Origin: Roseibium porphyridii
GTDB lineage: Bacteria > Pseudomonadota > Alphaproteobacteria > Rhizobiales > Stappiaceae
Assembly (NCBI RefSeq): GCF_026191725.2
Contig: NZ_CP120863.1
Coordinates: forward strand, 1,592,001-1,656,000
Direction: 5' to 3'
DNA: 64,000 nucleotides
The position numbers and the translations under genes are program-made. Below the pieces are notes generated by a model, which saw only the letters and a program-made list of their open reading frames with translations, ran no database searches and was not told where the DNA came from. Below are positions 1-8,025 of this stretch, piece by piece (position 1 is the stretch's first letter; the number at the start of each line of letters is the position of its first letter).

Positions 1-382
1 CTGATGCTGTCCGATCAACATATCCAGACTGAACCAGTTGCTTCAGGCTGTAGGATGCGTTCGAGCCGAGATAGTGGCCGCGATCCATGAGATCACGAAC
101 GGAAAGATCATCGTCTCCGATAGTAAACAGCAGCATCGCGTGCGCAGGAGAAATGTCGTCGGCACCAATTCGAATGAGATCGATGCGCAAGCGATCGAGA
201 TATCGCCGGTACATTCTTTCGATAATTCTTACGAGATCAAAGTGATTTACATGCGGGGCTTGGGGGGCGTTGTTATTCCTGTTTGTGTCGATCGATCTGC
301 TGCCATTTTCCTCAACTCTAGGTTTAATACTCGTCGTGTGGCCATTTAAGCCAGACACCGTCTCTTTAAATATATCGTGCAT
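1..382 (-). CDS. MarR-family (LdtR-like) winged-helix regulator, 3' end missing
   Basis: Partial gene whose coding strand runs off the left edge; 127 codons are visible. It starts at an ATG (complement of 380-382) preceded by a GGGAG ribosome site about 12 nt upstream. After a poorly conserved polar N-terminus comes an alpha-helical stretch, then a winged helix: the visible part includes DISPAHAMLLFTIGDDDLSV, the recognition-helix segment YLGSNASYSLKQLV and the wing start SGYVDRT. The GSN-(A/V)-SY-(S/N)-LK-(Q/K)-LV pattern is typical of the rhizobial MarR subfamily that includes LdtR. It is divergent from the type I secretion genes with 272 nt between, and two tandem ATTCGAACTAA repeats lie 22-43 nt upstream of its start, so autoregulation or control of the secretion genes is possible. 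The family call is fairly sure; the regulon is inference. Confidence 0.8.
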   Translation of the reverse strand, partial: MHDIFKETVSGLNGHTTSIKPRVEENGSRSIDTNRNNNAPQAPHVNHFDLVRIIERMYRRYLDRLRIDLIRIGADDISPAHAMLLFTIGDDDLSVRDLMDRGHYLGSNASYSLKQLVQSGYVDRTAS

Positions 383-654
383 GTGCCCCGAACTCCCGCC
401 AATATTCGAACTAAATTCGAACTAATCTCATCGCTAAATTGCTCCCTTTCTTTGCACTTCAGTGCATTCATTGTTTTTAATTTTAACTTTCTACTACTCG
501 TCAATCGATCGCCACAATTAAAGGCGTTAGTTGACTCGATTTAATCTATAGTCATTCATCATTACTAGGGAAAAGATGTGTCGTTTTCTGGGCAAATTTG
601 ATTTTTTTCGCACTTGCGAACACATCTATCGGTTGAATATTTGGAGAATTGTAA
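383..654. other. Divergent intergenic region between the MarR-like regulator and the secretion operon
   Basis: AT-rich spacer of 272 nt that must hold both divergent promoters. It contains the tandem 11-nt repeat described separately and several T-rich runs around 470-500. No convincing spaced -35/-10 pair was identified. A GGAG ribosome site at about 642-645 serves the ATG at 655. Confidence 0.5.
404..425. repeat. Perfect tandem repeat ATTCGAACTAA x2
   Basis: Two identical 11-nt units stand directly next to each other (404-414 and 415-425), so the copies face the same side of the helix. They sit just upstream of the MarR-like start codon at 382. This is a candidate operator; a related tandem ATTCGAA pair occurs at 22851-22864 in front of galE. 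Confidence 0.6.
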
Positions 655-2403
655 ATGGCTGAGCAATCAATACCGGCCGCTATTGATCCGTTTCGCCTCA
701 TCAGAGAGGCCAGGGTTACCTTTGCAACCGGTTTGGCTGTCGCTGCGATTTTGAGCGGGTTCATCACGCTTTTACAGTTGGTGGTTCCGCTCTTCATGCT
801 CCAGGTCTACGACCGTGTCCTGAACAGTCGGAGCCTCGACACACTCAATATGCTTCTGATCATTGCTGTTGCGGGCCTGGTGCTCTTTGCGGTTCTGGAG
901 TTCATTCGTAGTCAGATTTTTCAGATCATGGGCAGCGAACTGGTTCGGCGGCTCAATCTGACCGCGATCGAGGCCGGTGTGAAATCCTCACTTGAAAAGG
1001 GAGGCAGCATGGCCTCCGAAGTGTTGCGTGATCTCAATGATTTGCGGACGTTCATTACGAGCAACGCGATCAGCGCGCCGTTGGAAGCCATGTGGGTGCC
1101 TTTGTTCCTGATCGTACTGTTCGCGCTGCATCCCTTCTACGGGCTGCTGGCGGTCGTCTCGGCAGTCACGCTTATCGGTCTCAATCTCTTGTCTGATATG
1201 CTGACCCGTCCCTTGTTGAAAGAAGCAAGCACGGCCAACCTTCAAAACGTTGCGACCATCGGGGCAACGCTCCGCCATGCGGAAACGATCGATGCGATGG
1301 GGTTGATGCCTGCGCTCTCCAGACGGTGGCGCAAGGGTCAATTGCATGCGGCAGAATTGATGGCCATGGGCAGTCGGCGCGGCAAGGCAATACACGCACT
1401 GACCCGCAGCATACGATTTGGAATGCAGATTGCCGTGTTGGCGCTTGGTGCTGATCTTGTCATCAAGGGTGAGGTCACGGCCGGTACGATGATTGCCGCG
1501 AGTATCATCATGGGCCGGCTGTTGACCCCATTCGACAATATGACTGAAAACTGGCGCCAATGGGTGTTCGCCTTCACTGCCTGGAACAGGGTTCGTGACG
1601 TCCTTGAAAACCACTCTTCCTTGCGCCAGACCGTGCCAACGCCACCCAGCCAAGGCGCGCTTAAGGTTGAAAAGCTGGTTTATGCTCCACCAAATGCGCC
1701 GGTTCCGGTGATCAAAGGCATTTCGTTTTCGCTTGAACCTGGTGAGGTTCTTGGCGTCGTGGGTGCTTCTGCAGCCGGAAAATCGACGCTTGCCCGCCTG
1801 CTTGTCGGTGTGCTCCAGCCGACAACAGGCGGGGTCTTTCTGGACGGGAACAATGTCTACCTGTGGGAGCGGGCTTCTTTCGGTGCCATGGTCGGTTATC
1901 TGCCGCAGTCGGTGTCTTTGCTGGACGGAACCGTGAGAGACAACATCTCGCGCATGTATGAAGCGGACCCGCAGATGGTGATCGATGCAGCACGTTCGGC
2001 GGGGGTGCACGAGATGATCGGCAGGATGCCGCTGGGTTACGATACACCCGTCGGCGACAATCGGTACACGCTTTCTGGCGGTCAAAAGCAACGTGTTGCC
2101 CTGGCGCGAGCCCTTTTCGGAGGACCGCGTTTGCTGGTGCTCGATGAGCCCAATGCAAATCTGGATACCGAGGGAGAGGTTGCGCTGCTGCGTGCCATAG
2201 CCGAGGCGCGGGAAAACGAGGCCATTGTCATCGTGATCGCGCACAGGCCGGCCATCATGGAAGTTGCCGACAAGATCCTTGTTCTGGAGGACGGGCGTGT
2301 CAGCCAGTTCGGCGACAGAACGGATGTCGTCAGCAGTATCACACGCCGTTTGCCCGCGCCCGGTACCAACCGGTCGCTGCCAGGCAGTGGAGAGGTCGCT
2401 TAA
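655..2403 (+). CDS. prsD: Type I secretion system ABC permease/ATPase (PrtD/PrsD family)
   Basis: 582 aa, the usual length for PrtD-type exporters. It lacks the N-terminal C39 peptidase-like domain of HlyB. Residues about 25-300 form the six-helix membrane domain. The C-terminal nucleotide-binding domain shows Walker A GASAAGKST near residue 370, the signature LSGGQKQRVALARA near 473 and Walker B LLVLDEPN near 493. It powers one-step export of unfolded substrates with a C-terminal signal through the inner-membrane complex, an adaptor and a TolC-like channel; no TolC gene is in the window. The start at 655 has GGAG about 9 nt upstream. It is followed after one base by the adaptor gene, and the RTX protein downstream at 4277 is the obvious substrate. 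The symbol follows rhizobial usage; PrtD would be equally apt. Confidence 0.93.
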   Translation: MAEQSIPAAIDPFRLIREARVTFATGLAVAAILSGFITLLQLVVPLFMLQVYDRVLNSRSLDTLNMLLIIAVAGLVLFAVLEFIRSQIFQIMGSELVRRLNLTAIEAGVKSSLEKGGSMASEVLRDLNDLRTFITSNAISAPLEAMWVPLFLIVLFALHPFYGLLAVVSAVTLIGLNLLSDMLTRPLLKEASTANLQNVATIGATLRHAETIDAMGLMPALSRRWRKGQLHAAELMAMGSRRGKAIHALTRSIRFGMQIAVLALGADLVIKGEVTAGTMIAASIIMGRLLTPFDNMTENWRQWVFAFTAWNRVRDVLENHSSLRQTVPTPPSQGALKVEKLVYAPPNAPVPVIKGISFSLEPGEVLGVVGASAAGKSTLARLLVGVLQPTTGGVFLDGNNVYLWERASFGAMVGYLPQSVSLLDGTVRDNISRMYEADPQMVIDAARSAGVHEMIGRMPLGYDTPVGDNRYTLSGGQKQRVALARALFGGPRLLVLDEPNANLDTEGEVALLRAIAEARENEAIVIVIAHRPAIMEVADKILVLEDGRVSQFGDRTDVVSSITRRLPAPGTNRSLPGSGEVA

Positions 2404-2404
2404 G

Positions 2405-3781
2405 ATGTCAGAAGACCAAAGGCAACTCCAAAACAGCCCGACATCCAAAGAGCCTGATGAAGCATTCTGGAAGGCGGGATTGGTGGCGGATGACTCGCGT
2501 CCACCGAGCCTGAAGAAGCCTTTGTTGGCTGCCGTGTTGGCGGTGGCAATCGGATTCGGCGGGTTTCTACTTTGGGGCTTTACTGCCGATCTGGACAGTG
2601 CGGCCGTCGCAACCGGCAGCGTGATTGTTGATAGCAAACGAAAAACAATCAGCCATCTGGAAGGTGGGATCCTGCGGCGGCTGCTGGTTCTGGAGGGCGA
2701 TTTTGTGGATGCCGGACAGCCACTTGTCGAGCTGGACGATACCCGCGCTCGGGCAGAGCTTGCCCAGCTGCGCGGCAAACGCGTCAGCCTGCTTGCCATG
2801 TTGTCCCGCCTGAGGGCCGAGCGGGACGGAGCGGAGGCCATCATTTTTCCCAAGGAACTTCTGGAAAGCGATGCTCCGCTTACGCAAGACGTGCTTGCTG
2901 CGGAAAGCCGGTTCTTTGAAAAACGGCGTCAGGTTTACCAGGGCAAACTTTCCTTTCAGCAAAAGGAAATCGAGCAGTATGCCGCACAGATTGAGGCCAA
3001 TCAGGCTCAGATTGAAGCCACGGGGCAACAGCGTGCATTGCTTGAAGAGCGGGTCGCCGCGTTGACTTCGCTTGCGGAAAAGGGCTTTACGTCGAAGGCC
3101 ATGCTCAGTGATGTCCAGCTCGAACTGAGTGAGATGATTGGAGACGGCGGTGAGTTGGTCGCGCAAAAGGCGCGTGCTGAAAAAGCTCGCCAGGGGGCGG
3201 AAGTGGCGCTCTTGCAGGCCGAACAGGAATGGCAAAGCGACATCGCCAGCAAGATCCTTGAAACGCAGCTTGATCTCAACCTAACCAATGAGCAGATCGT
3301 ATCGGCAAAGGATGTGCTCGACAGGCTGGTGGTCAATTCACCTCAGGCCGGAATTGTCTCTGACATAGAAACGCGCACGCCGGGCGGTGTCATCGAGCCT
3401 GGTAAGGCGATTATGGATATCGTGCCGCGTGACGAAAAGATGCTTGTCGAGGTGCGCATGAATCTCAATGACATTGATTCTGTCAGCGTAGGTTCAGAAG
3501 CGCGGATCAGATTGACCGCGTATAACAGGCGTAGCGCCAGTCCACTTGTTGGGCAGGTGACTTTTGTGGCCGCCGATCAGACTGTCGACCCGCAGACACA
3601 GGCGGCGTTTTATGTTGTGCGGGCAGAAGTGACACCGGATGCGCTGGAGGGAAGGCCAGACCTGGCTCTTTATCCAGGCATGCCGGCTGAAGTGCTCATT
3701 GTTCGTCGTGCCCGCAAGGCGATCGAGTATCTCGTCGAACCGATTTCTGACAGCCTCAATCGAGCCTTCAGGGAAGATTGA
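2405..3781 (+). CDS. prsE: Type I secretion membrane fusion protein (HlyD/PrsE family)
   Basis: 458 aa periplasmic adaptor of the type I exporter. The ATG at 2405 is chosen because it follows the upstream stop by one base and has GGAGAGG before it; the frame stays open further upstream inside prsD. A single membrane helix lies at about residues 40-60, followed by the biotinyl-lipoyl-like half motif GSVIVDSKRKTISHLEGG and then VLEGDFVDAGQPLVELDD. Residues about 105-320 are rich in E, Q, A and L heptads, forming the long coiled-coil hairpin. The lipoyl domain closes at VVNSPQAGIVSD, and a beta-barrel follows to the C-terminus. Partner of the ATPase at 655-2403. Confidence 0.92.
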   Translation: MSEDQRQLQNSPTSKEPDEAFWKAGLVADDSRPPSLKKPLLAAVLAVAIGFGGFLLWGFTADLDSAAVATGSVIVDSKRKTISHLEGGILRRLLVLEGDFVDAGQPLVELDDTRARAELAQLRGKRVSLLAMLSRLRAERDGAEAIIFPKELLESDAPLTQDVLAAESRFFEKRRQVYQGKLSFQQKEIEQYAAQIEANQAQIEATGQQRALLEERVAALTSLAEKGFTSKAMLSDVQLELSEMIGDGGELVAQKARAEKARQGAEVALLQAEQEWQSDIASKILETQLDLNLTNEQIVSAKDVLDRLVVNSPQAGIVSDIETRTPGGVIEPGKAIMDIVPRDEKMLVEVRMNLNDIDSVSVGSEARIRLTAYNRRSASPLVGQVTFVAADQTVDPQTQAAFYVVRAEVTPDALEGRPDLALYPGMPAEVLIVRRARKAIEYLVEPISDSLNRAFRED

Positions 3782-3802
3782 CCGACCATATTCTTCCCTT
3801 TT
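3770..3802 (+). terminator. Putative intrinsic terminator at the end of prsE
   Basis: Arms AGGGAAGA (3770-3777) and TCTTCCCT (3792-3799) form an 8-bp stem around a 14-nt loop that contains the prsE stop codon; four T's follow. The T-tract is short, so termination may be partial. Confidence 0.5.
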
Positions 3803-4276
3803 GAGAAAGCGCACGTGTGTGCCTTTCCGTGCTCGCCGGCATTGCTGCATGCAGGGCCATGTTGCATTGCAAAATTATTCAGATCATCTGCAGCCAGAAG
3901 ATGCAAACACTGGTTGTATTTTCAAGATTAATTTCACTTCGATCGATCGTTGAATTCGATATTGTGGTTTTAAGTATCAGAAAAATATATATAAAAAATA
4001 CAACTTATAAGGGCTGTTTTGGTTTATTTAATTTTATTTTGAAATTCAAAACAAAAATAGAATAAGTTCATTATACTTTTAAAGTATAGAATTGAATAAA
4101 TTGATTTCAATTTCTATTTTTCAAATTATTGCCTTATTTTTTTCACTATTCTTCTCTTTGCTAACAGTAATAATTGTGTATTGTCAGTGCTGCATAGCGA
4201 AAGGCGGACGTTGTGCAGTGCGGTGTGCCGCGATCTGCGGGGCGTCATTTTAACGAGGCAAGTTCAGGAGTTTGCA
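3803..4276. other. Long AT-rich leader and promoter region of the RTX gene
   Basis: About 470 nt with no credible gene. From about 3900 to 4170 it is far more AT-rich than anything around it. It holds three near-perfect inverted repeats: TTTTGAA-A-TTCAAAA (4037-4051), TATACTTT-T-AAAGTATA (4072-4088) and AAATTGA-TT-TCAATTT (4098-4113). The composition fits a strong promoter and/or a binding platform for an AT-preferring silencer such as MucR/Ros, which controls surface polysaccharide genes in related bacteria; that assignment is inference. An AGGAG site precedes the RTX start. Confidence 0.5.
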
Positions 4277-4879
4277 ATGGCTACAATTGAAGGCAGCGCC
4301 TTCCAGGATTTCCTGCAAGGTACCAATGCCCAAGACTTTATTTTCGGCTTGGGTGGATCGGACATCATTCTCGGTGACGAGGGCGATGACTTTCTTTTCG
4401 GTGGGAACGGCGGTGACGTGATCGCCGGCGAAGATGGCGCCGACAAAATCTTTGGTCAGGGCGGCGAAGACGTCATCCTGGGTGGAGATGGCAGTGACAC
4501 GATCTTCGGCGGTGGCGGTTCCGACTACATCGAAGGCGGTGACGGTGGCGACATCATTTTCGGTGGTGAAGGTACTGATCTGATTGATGGCGGCGCAGGC
4601 AACGATGTGATGTTCGGTGGTGGCAACCACGACGTCTTCGTGTTCACCGGTGGCGGTGGCAATGACATCGTGATGGACTTCCAGGTGGGTGATCTGGTTC
4701 AGATCTCCAACAACATCAACAGCACAGGCGTTTCTTCTGCGGCTGATGTTGCCGCACGTGCGACGCAGGTGGGCAACAACACGGTCATTGACCTGGGCAA
4801 CGGTGACACCGTGACGCTCAACAATGTCGATGCCGATGAGCTTCAGAACAACCCTGAAGGCTACATCGTCGTCTCCTGA
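4277..4879 (+). CDS. Minimal RTX (nonapeptide-repeat) calcium-binding protein, probable type I secretion substrate
   Basis: 200 aa. The ATG at 4277 is chosen for its AGGAG 6 nt upstream; the frame extends upstream to 4181 without such a site. From about residue 6 to 122 the chain is almost entirely nonapeptides of the type GGxGxDxxx (for example GGDGSDTIF, GGEGTDLID, GGAGNDVMF): twelve clear copies from residue 15 and one degenerate copy before them. This predicts a calcium-loaded parallel beta-roll. A C-terminal domain of about 78 residues (DIVMDFQVGDLVQISN, then VIDLGNGDTVTLNNVD) resembles the tail carrying the type I secretion signal; it ends in a short hydrophobic run. There is no Sec signal and no enzymatic domain, so it is probably structural or adhesive, or a calcium-dependent matrix protein. 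Confidence 0.9.
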   Translation: MATIEGSAFQDFLQGTNAQDFIFGLGGSDIILGDEGDDFLFGGNGGDVIAGEDGADKIFGQGGEDVILGGDGSDTIFGGGGSDYIEGGDGGDIIFGGEGTDLIDGGAGNDVMFGGGNHDVFVFTGGGGNDIVMDFQVGDLVQISNNINSTGVSSAADVAARATQVGNNTVIDLGNGDTVTLNNVDADELQNNPEGYIVVS

Positions 4880-4978
4880 TAAGCCACGTCCCGGGCGCGC
4901 GGTTTTCCGGGCGCCCGAGCGGCGTTTTCCAGCCCGGGGTCTGCGCCGTATTTGCGGGCCCTCAATCGAAGGACGCAG

Positions 4979-7189
4979 ATGCTCGAGACGCTGGGCAAAT
5001 ACGCCGAGGCGGACTTTGAGTCGCCGCAAATCTATCAATTGACGTCGGGGGTCTGCCTTCTTGTGTGGGATCCTCCTCATCAGGTGAATGCAGCTCCACG
5101 GCTGGAAGAACAATCCTCGAGCTCATTCGGTTCGATCGCTAGTGTCAGGCTTGCGCGTCTGGATGGTCGATCGCGCATTGTCTGGGCCTTCTCCTTGAAG
5201 GAAAAGTCAAGGCTGGATCTCAAGCTTACGGCCGGTGCCATCGGTTCTGAGGCTCGTTTGGCGGTAGATGTTACCCAATCGATACCGATGGCCGACGCCT
5301 TTGCCATCACGAGCGGTCTCAGTCAGGCTGCCTGTGCGGTATTCGTAACGACGTTTCTGAACGCATGGTCAGGCATGTTCCGGTTGTCACGTTCGCGCAG
5401 GTTTGTCGATTTCGCACGCGAGCTTCTGCGCTCTGTCAATGACGCTCCTCCGGTTGTCGAATTCGTGGCGAGTGTCGGAAGGGTGCACATTCTGGAGACG
5501 CTTCTCAACAGCGACAGCGCCGAACTTCAGACGGCTGTTTTGATCGGTGATTTCGGCATTCAACGTCTTGATAGTTCAACCTGCAACGTCTCTTACAACA
5601 ACGGCAGGAACAGGCTGTTTCTCGGCTCGGTTGAGCTTCATCAACCGCCGCAAAACGGTTTCCTCGTGCTTGCTGGGGCATGGGGCCTCGCCATTCGCAG
5701 GATCGCCGTTGAAAACGCAGGGCGTTCGCTGAGCACCTGGTGGGGGACGAATTCCCGGAAGTTGCCGGAGGTTCGGGACTACCTCATAGCCGAAATCGGA
5801 AAACGGTCCGAGGAGACCGAGGCGGCTGTTTTGAATATGCAAGCAAATGAACCGCTAGCAGCGCGACGCCATGGGTCGCTTGCTGAATCAACTTCCTTCT
5901 GTTCCATCGAAACAGCCCTGTCTGGTGAGGCCGGTGTTCTGGTTGGAGGTTGGATGCGGGACCCGGGAAAGGCCTATCGCGGGATCGATATTCTCTCAGG
6001 AACACATGCACCCATTCCACTGGAACTCATGACGTTTGACGGTGTCCTTCCGGAAACGCAGGGCGGCTACGCAATCAAACGGTTTGTCGCCTTCGCGCCA
6101 GTCGGCAGCTCATTGCGGCACAACCTTCAGCCCCGTTTCGAGCTCAGACTGGTGTCGGGCGAACGGGCTTCTCTGGTCCCTCCGCCGCAACCAAGCGACA
6201 TTTGCGAGGTCAGGGCAAAAGCACTTTCGGTGGCAACACCTCGGCATGTGAGCGATGAAGTCCTGTCCGGCTGCCTGTCGCATATTCTGTCTGAAATTCA
6301 GGAGCGCTTTCGTCACTCGGTTGGCGCACCCAAAGAGATTACGTTCGGCACTGTGCTGACGAACCCGACGGTTTCGATTGTCATTCCGCTCTACAAGGTA
6401 TTCGAGTTCATCAAGGCCCAGCTGGCCGCCTTCTCAACCGACAGCTGGCTTGCGGAAAACGCGGAAATCGTCTTTGTGCTCGATTCGCCTCAGCAGGTCA
6501 CGCATGTCGAGGACCTGCTCGCCGGCTTTCACTTGCTTTATGGCTTGCCGCTGCGCCTTGTGGTCATGGAACGCAACGGCGGCTACGCCCTTGCCTGTAA
6601 TGCCGGCGCAGAGGCTGCGCGTGGCCGCTACCTTGCCATGATCAACTCCGATGTCGTGCCGATCGAGGCAGGCTGGTTGGAGCAATTGTGCGCCAGCCTG
6701 ATGATGGACGAGCAGATCGGGGCGGTCGGCGGCAAACTGCTCTACGCAGATAATGCAATCCAGCACGCAGGCCTGAAATTCATTCAGGACGACAAAGGTC
6801 GTTGGTTCAATCACCACTACTACAAGGGCTTTCCGAGACAGTTTCCCGAAGCCAGCTCTTCTCGTGAAGTGCCCGGGGTGACCGGTGCCTGCATGGTGTT
6901 GGCGAAGGAAGACTTCGAGACCGTTGGAGGCTTCACCAATGATTACATTGTCGGTGATTACGAAGACAGTGACCTTTGCTTGAAGCTCAGGAAGCTGAAC
7001 CGGAAGATCTGCTACATCGGTGATGCCGAGCTTTACCATTTTGAGCGGGTTTCCATCCGCAAGAACGATGACTACACCGGCGGTGTCGCCTCACAGTACA
7101 ATCGCTGGCTTCATCAGTCCCGATGGGAGGACGATATCGTCGCACTGATGGGAGCCGCGGCTCTGCGTGAAGAAGGGTCAAGAGCATGA
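4979..7189 (+). CDS. Family 2 glycosyltransferase with a large N-terminal extension
   Basis: 736 aa. The ATG at 4979 has GAAGGA 5 nt upstream; a TTG at 4952 in the same frame is less likely. Residues 1-460 match no enzyme I recognise, but near residue 323 they contain a GGWMRDPGKA segment that recurs in two neighbouring proteins. A GT-A fold transferase begins near residue 463 (TVSIVIPLYK), with the nucleotide-sugar motif MINSDVVP near 554, GVTGACMVL, and the acidic motif GDYEDSDLCLKLRK near 658, so the active site looks intact. Donor and acceptor cannot be told from sequence. It is the first gene of a glycan operon and overlaps the methyltransferase by ATGA. Confidence 0.85.
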   Translation: MLETLGKYAEADFESPQIYQLTSGVCLLVWDPPHQVNAAPRLEEQSSSSFGSIASVRLARLDGRSRIVWAFSLKEKSRLDLKLTAGAIGSEARLAVDVTQSIPMADAFAITSGLSQAACAVFVTTFLNAWSGMFRLSRSRRFVDFARELLRSVNDAPPVVEFVASVGRVHILETLLNSDSAELQTAVLIGDFGIQRLDSSTCNVSYNNGRNRLFLGSVELHQPPQNGFLVLAGAWGLAIRRIAVENAGRSLSTWWGTNSRKLPEVRDYLIAEIGKRSEETEAAVLNMQANEPLAARRHGSLAESTSFCSIETALSGEAGVLVGGWMRDPGKAYRGIDILSGTHAPIPLELMTFDGVLPETQGGYAIKRFVAFAPVGSSLRHNLQPRFELRLVSGERASLVPPPQPSDICEVRAKALSVATPRHVSDEVLSGCLSHILSEIQERFRHSVGAPKEITFGTVLTNPTVSIVIPLYKVFEFIKAQLAAFSTDSWLAENAEIVFVLDSPQQVTHVEDLLAGFHLLYGLPLRLVVMERNGGYALACNAGAEAARGRYLAMINSDVVPIEAGWLEQLCASLMMDEQIGAVGGKLLYADNAIQHAGLKFIQDDKGRWFNHHYYKGFPRQFPEASSSREVPGVTGACMVLAKEDFETVGGFTNDYIVGDYEDSDLCLKLRKLNRKICYIGDAELYHFERVSIRKNDDYTGGVASQYNRWLHQSRWEDDIVALMGAAALREEGSRA

Positions 7190-8025
7190 ATTCGCCGGTT
7201 CTCATTCGGGATACGGCGGGATTGTTGCCCGTCGCGCTAAGTGGGGAACGACTTGCCGATCTTCAGGCCTACGTTTTGCGCAATCGTTTCCTTCCGGTGC
7301 CGCCAAGTGAAGACAACTTTGTCGGAGACGGTGATTATCTTGCCATTGGCACCGAATTCCTCGGGCACTTTATCGAGCTTGGCGGGCTGCGTGCCCACGA
7401 GAAAGTGCTCGATGTCGGCTGCGGCATTGGCCGGATGGCGGTTCCGCTCACGCAGTTCCTCGATCAGGCGAAAGCGCGCTATGTCGGGTTTGACCCGGCT
7501 TCTGCGGGCATCCAGTGGTGTACGCGAAACATCTCATCAGTTTATCCGAACTTTCGTTTCGCGCATCTTGATGTTGCCAACTCGCTCTACAATCCCGAAG
7601 GCTATATCCGTGGCAACGAAGTGGCCTTGCCATTTGCGAGCGGTGCTTTCGATTTTGCCATCATGACGTCCGTTATCACGCATCTGCCTGCGGATGAAAT
7701 TGGACCTTATTTCCAGGAAATCGCGCGCCTTCTGGGCAAAGGTGGACGCTTGTTTGTTTCGGCGTTCGTTATGGTTCAGGACAGAAATCCCGACGCTAAG
7801 CCGCGCATCGATTTTAAGCGAGCGGGTGAGGGGCCTGCCTGGTTTGCCGATGAAAAGGAACCGATGATGGCAGTCGCTTTCGATGACGGTTTCATCGAAA
7901 GCGCCTTGCAAGCCGCAGGATTCGAATTGGCCGTCAAACGATTGGGGCATTGGCGCGGTGGCAGCAATTCTTTGCACTATCAGGATTTTTTCGTTGCCTT
8001 GAAGACAAACGCGGAGGTGACGTGA
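7186..8025 (+). CDS. Class I SAM-dependent methyltransferase
   Basis: 279 aa. The glycine-rich SAM-binding motif VLDVGCGIGRMAVPL lies near residue 74, with GFDPASAGIQW as the acidic second strand and ITHLPADEIGPYFQEIARLL as the post-motif helix, the layout of methyltransferase family 11/25 enzymes. The start overlaps the upstream stop (ATGA) and the stop overlaps the next start (TGATG), so the three genes are translationally coupled. In this setting it probably methylates a sugar or glycan end group; that is inference. Confidence 0.85.
   Translation: MNSPVLIRDTAGLLPVALSGERLADLQAYVLRNRFLPVPPSEDNFVGDGDYLAIGTEFLGHFIELGGLRAHEKVLDVGCGIGRMAVPLTQFLDQAKARYVGFDPASAGIQWCTRNISSVYPNFRFAHLDVANSLYNPEGYIRGNEVALPFASGAFDFAIMTSVITHLPADEIGPYFQEIARLLGKGGRLFVSAFVMVQDRNPDAKPRIDFKRAGEGPAWFADEKEPMMAVAFDDGFIESALQAAGFELAVKRLGHWRGGSNSLHYQDFFVALKTNAEVT

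Noticed and set aside
38..349. Plus-strand open frame at the left edge
   Set aside because: The opposite strand carries a convincing winged-helix regulator with start codon and ribosome site; the plus frame has no motif.
988..2853. Long minus-strand open frame (621 codons) opposite the type I secretion genes
   Set aside because: It is antisense to two genes with clear family motifs, its translation is rich in R, H and Q without domains, and it spans both genes and their junction. It is a shadow of GC-biased codon use.
4340..4650. CRISPR-like short regular repeats
   Set aside because: The 27-nt periodicity comes from codons for RTX nonapeptides; there are no constant repeats with unique spacers.
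4250..5113. Minus-strand open frame opposite the RTX gene
   Set aside because: Its periodic sequence simply mirrors the nonapeptide repeats of the plus strand.
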